Shown: positions 43,348 through 43,502 of the stretch, piece after piece | Numbering within the stretch: position 1 is the first letter of the stretch | How the letters are laid out: every line of letters starts with the position of its first letter | Assembly (NCBI GenBank): GCA_014804265.1 | Contig: JAAVAC010000024.1 | Location: 1 to 43,502, forward strand | Source of the DNA: Lachnospiraceae bacterium | GTDB lineage: Bacteria; Bacillota; Clostridia; Lachnospirales; Lachnospiraceae | DNA length: 43,502 bases | Direction: 5' to 3' | The notes under the pieces: model-generated | What the model saw: only the letters and a program-made list of their open reading frames with translations | Databases searched by the model: none | Told to the model about the DNA's origin: nothing | Program-made: the position numbers and the translations under genes

Positions 43348-43502
43348 GTGTCCAGAGTGTACAACTTTTCAGCAGGTCCGGCAGTTTTACCTGAAGAAGT
43401 ATTAAAAGAAGCTGCAGATGAAATGTTAGATTATAAAGGAACCGGAATGTCCGTTATGGAAATGAGCCATCGTTCCAAGGCTTATGATACCATTATCAAA
43501 GA
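43348..43502 (+). CDS. serC: Phosphoserine aminotransferase, 5' end (partial)
   Basis: GTG 43348 with GAGGAGG upstream opens [20 protein letters not shown], the hallmark N-terminus of SerC, which converts 3-phosphohydroxypyruvate to phosphoserine with glutamate in serine synthesis. The next block [15 protein letters not shown] is also diagnostic. The gene runs out of the window at the right edge. Serine biosynthesis partners (serA, serB) would be expected beyond it. Confidence 0.95.
   Translation, partial: MSRVYNFSAGPAVLPEEVLKEAADEMLDYKGTGMSVMEMSHRSKAYDTIIK

Noticed and set aside
1-43502. CRISPR arrays, tRNA and rRNA genes, intact insertion sequences
   Set aside because: No evenly spaced direct repeats, cloverleaf-like genes, rRNA sequence or transposase frames were seen on either strand by eye.

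Overview
This window looks like a chromosomal segment of a low-to-moderate GC anaerobic Firmicute, most likely a Lachnospiraceae member. Evidence: the protein families present (DUF6273/Big2 secreted proteins, DUF1292, an H-cluster hydrogenase with TSCCPSW, FeoA/FeoB, a leuB-ilvD-ilvB cluster), strong AGGAGG ribosome binding sites and A-rich leaders. This is inferred from sequence character; no database search was possible. The genes run mostly on the + strand. I saw no tRNA, rRNA, CRISPR array or intact insertion sequence.

Layout. 1-8.6 kb: the 3' end of isocitrate dehydrogenase, an MBOAT O-acyltransferase, a two-component system, an ABC-2 exporter module (ATPase plus two membrane proteins) and an SGNH-like membrane-anchored protein. 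The MBOAT and SGNH proteins are the kind that cooperate in acylating cell-surface polymers. 8.8-12.0 kb: a SHOCT-domain protein, then feoA-feoB under a perfect 7-1-7 Fur box. 12.1-17.8 kb: an accessory island with a coiled-coil repeat protein, a DUF3990 (ADP-ribosyltransferase-like) gene overlapping its usual partner, a lipase-like hydrolase, a large secreted DUF6273/Big2 protein, duplicated gene tails, an N-terminally broken VOC gene and an XRE-type membrane regulator. 18.2-23.0 kb: an [FeFe]-hydrogenase-like protein, gltX and a UvrD/PcrA-type helicase. 23.6-29.9 kb: DUF1292, a degenerate sirtuin, a GH13/GlgX-like protein lacking most catalytic residues, DUF5662, a Cys-rich small protein, trpS and an RluA-family pseudouridine synthase. 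30.7-36.7 kb: a lactonase-type beta-propeller, aroC, a VanY-type carboxypeptidase, tgt, yajC and a YcxB-like protein. 36.9-43.5 kb: branched-chain amino acid genes (leuB, a small membrane protein, ilvD, ilvB), an L,D-transpeptidase and the start of serC.

The most striking non-coding signal is a dispersed composite repeat. Three full copies (about 3.9-4.5, 23.0-23.6 and 29.95-30.55 kb) each contain a 226-239 bp palindromic unit (A) followed by a 148 bp hairpin unit (B), all in the same orientation. The stems differ between copies but stay paired through compensatory changes, while certain loops stay constant (GTCCRT loops in A, a GCGARAGC tetraloop in B). Related partial forms occur at 7.36, 33.1 and 36.77 kb; the one at 33.1 kb sits inside a 228 bp near-perfect hairpin. 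This behaves like a structured RNA or DNA-cruciform element and is my main candidate for something undescribed. Secondary candidates are the two pseudoenzyme-like genes at 24.3-27.0 kb, which are adjacent, and the DUF3990 cassette.
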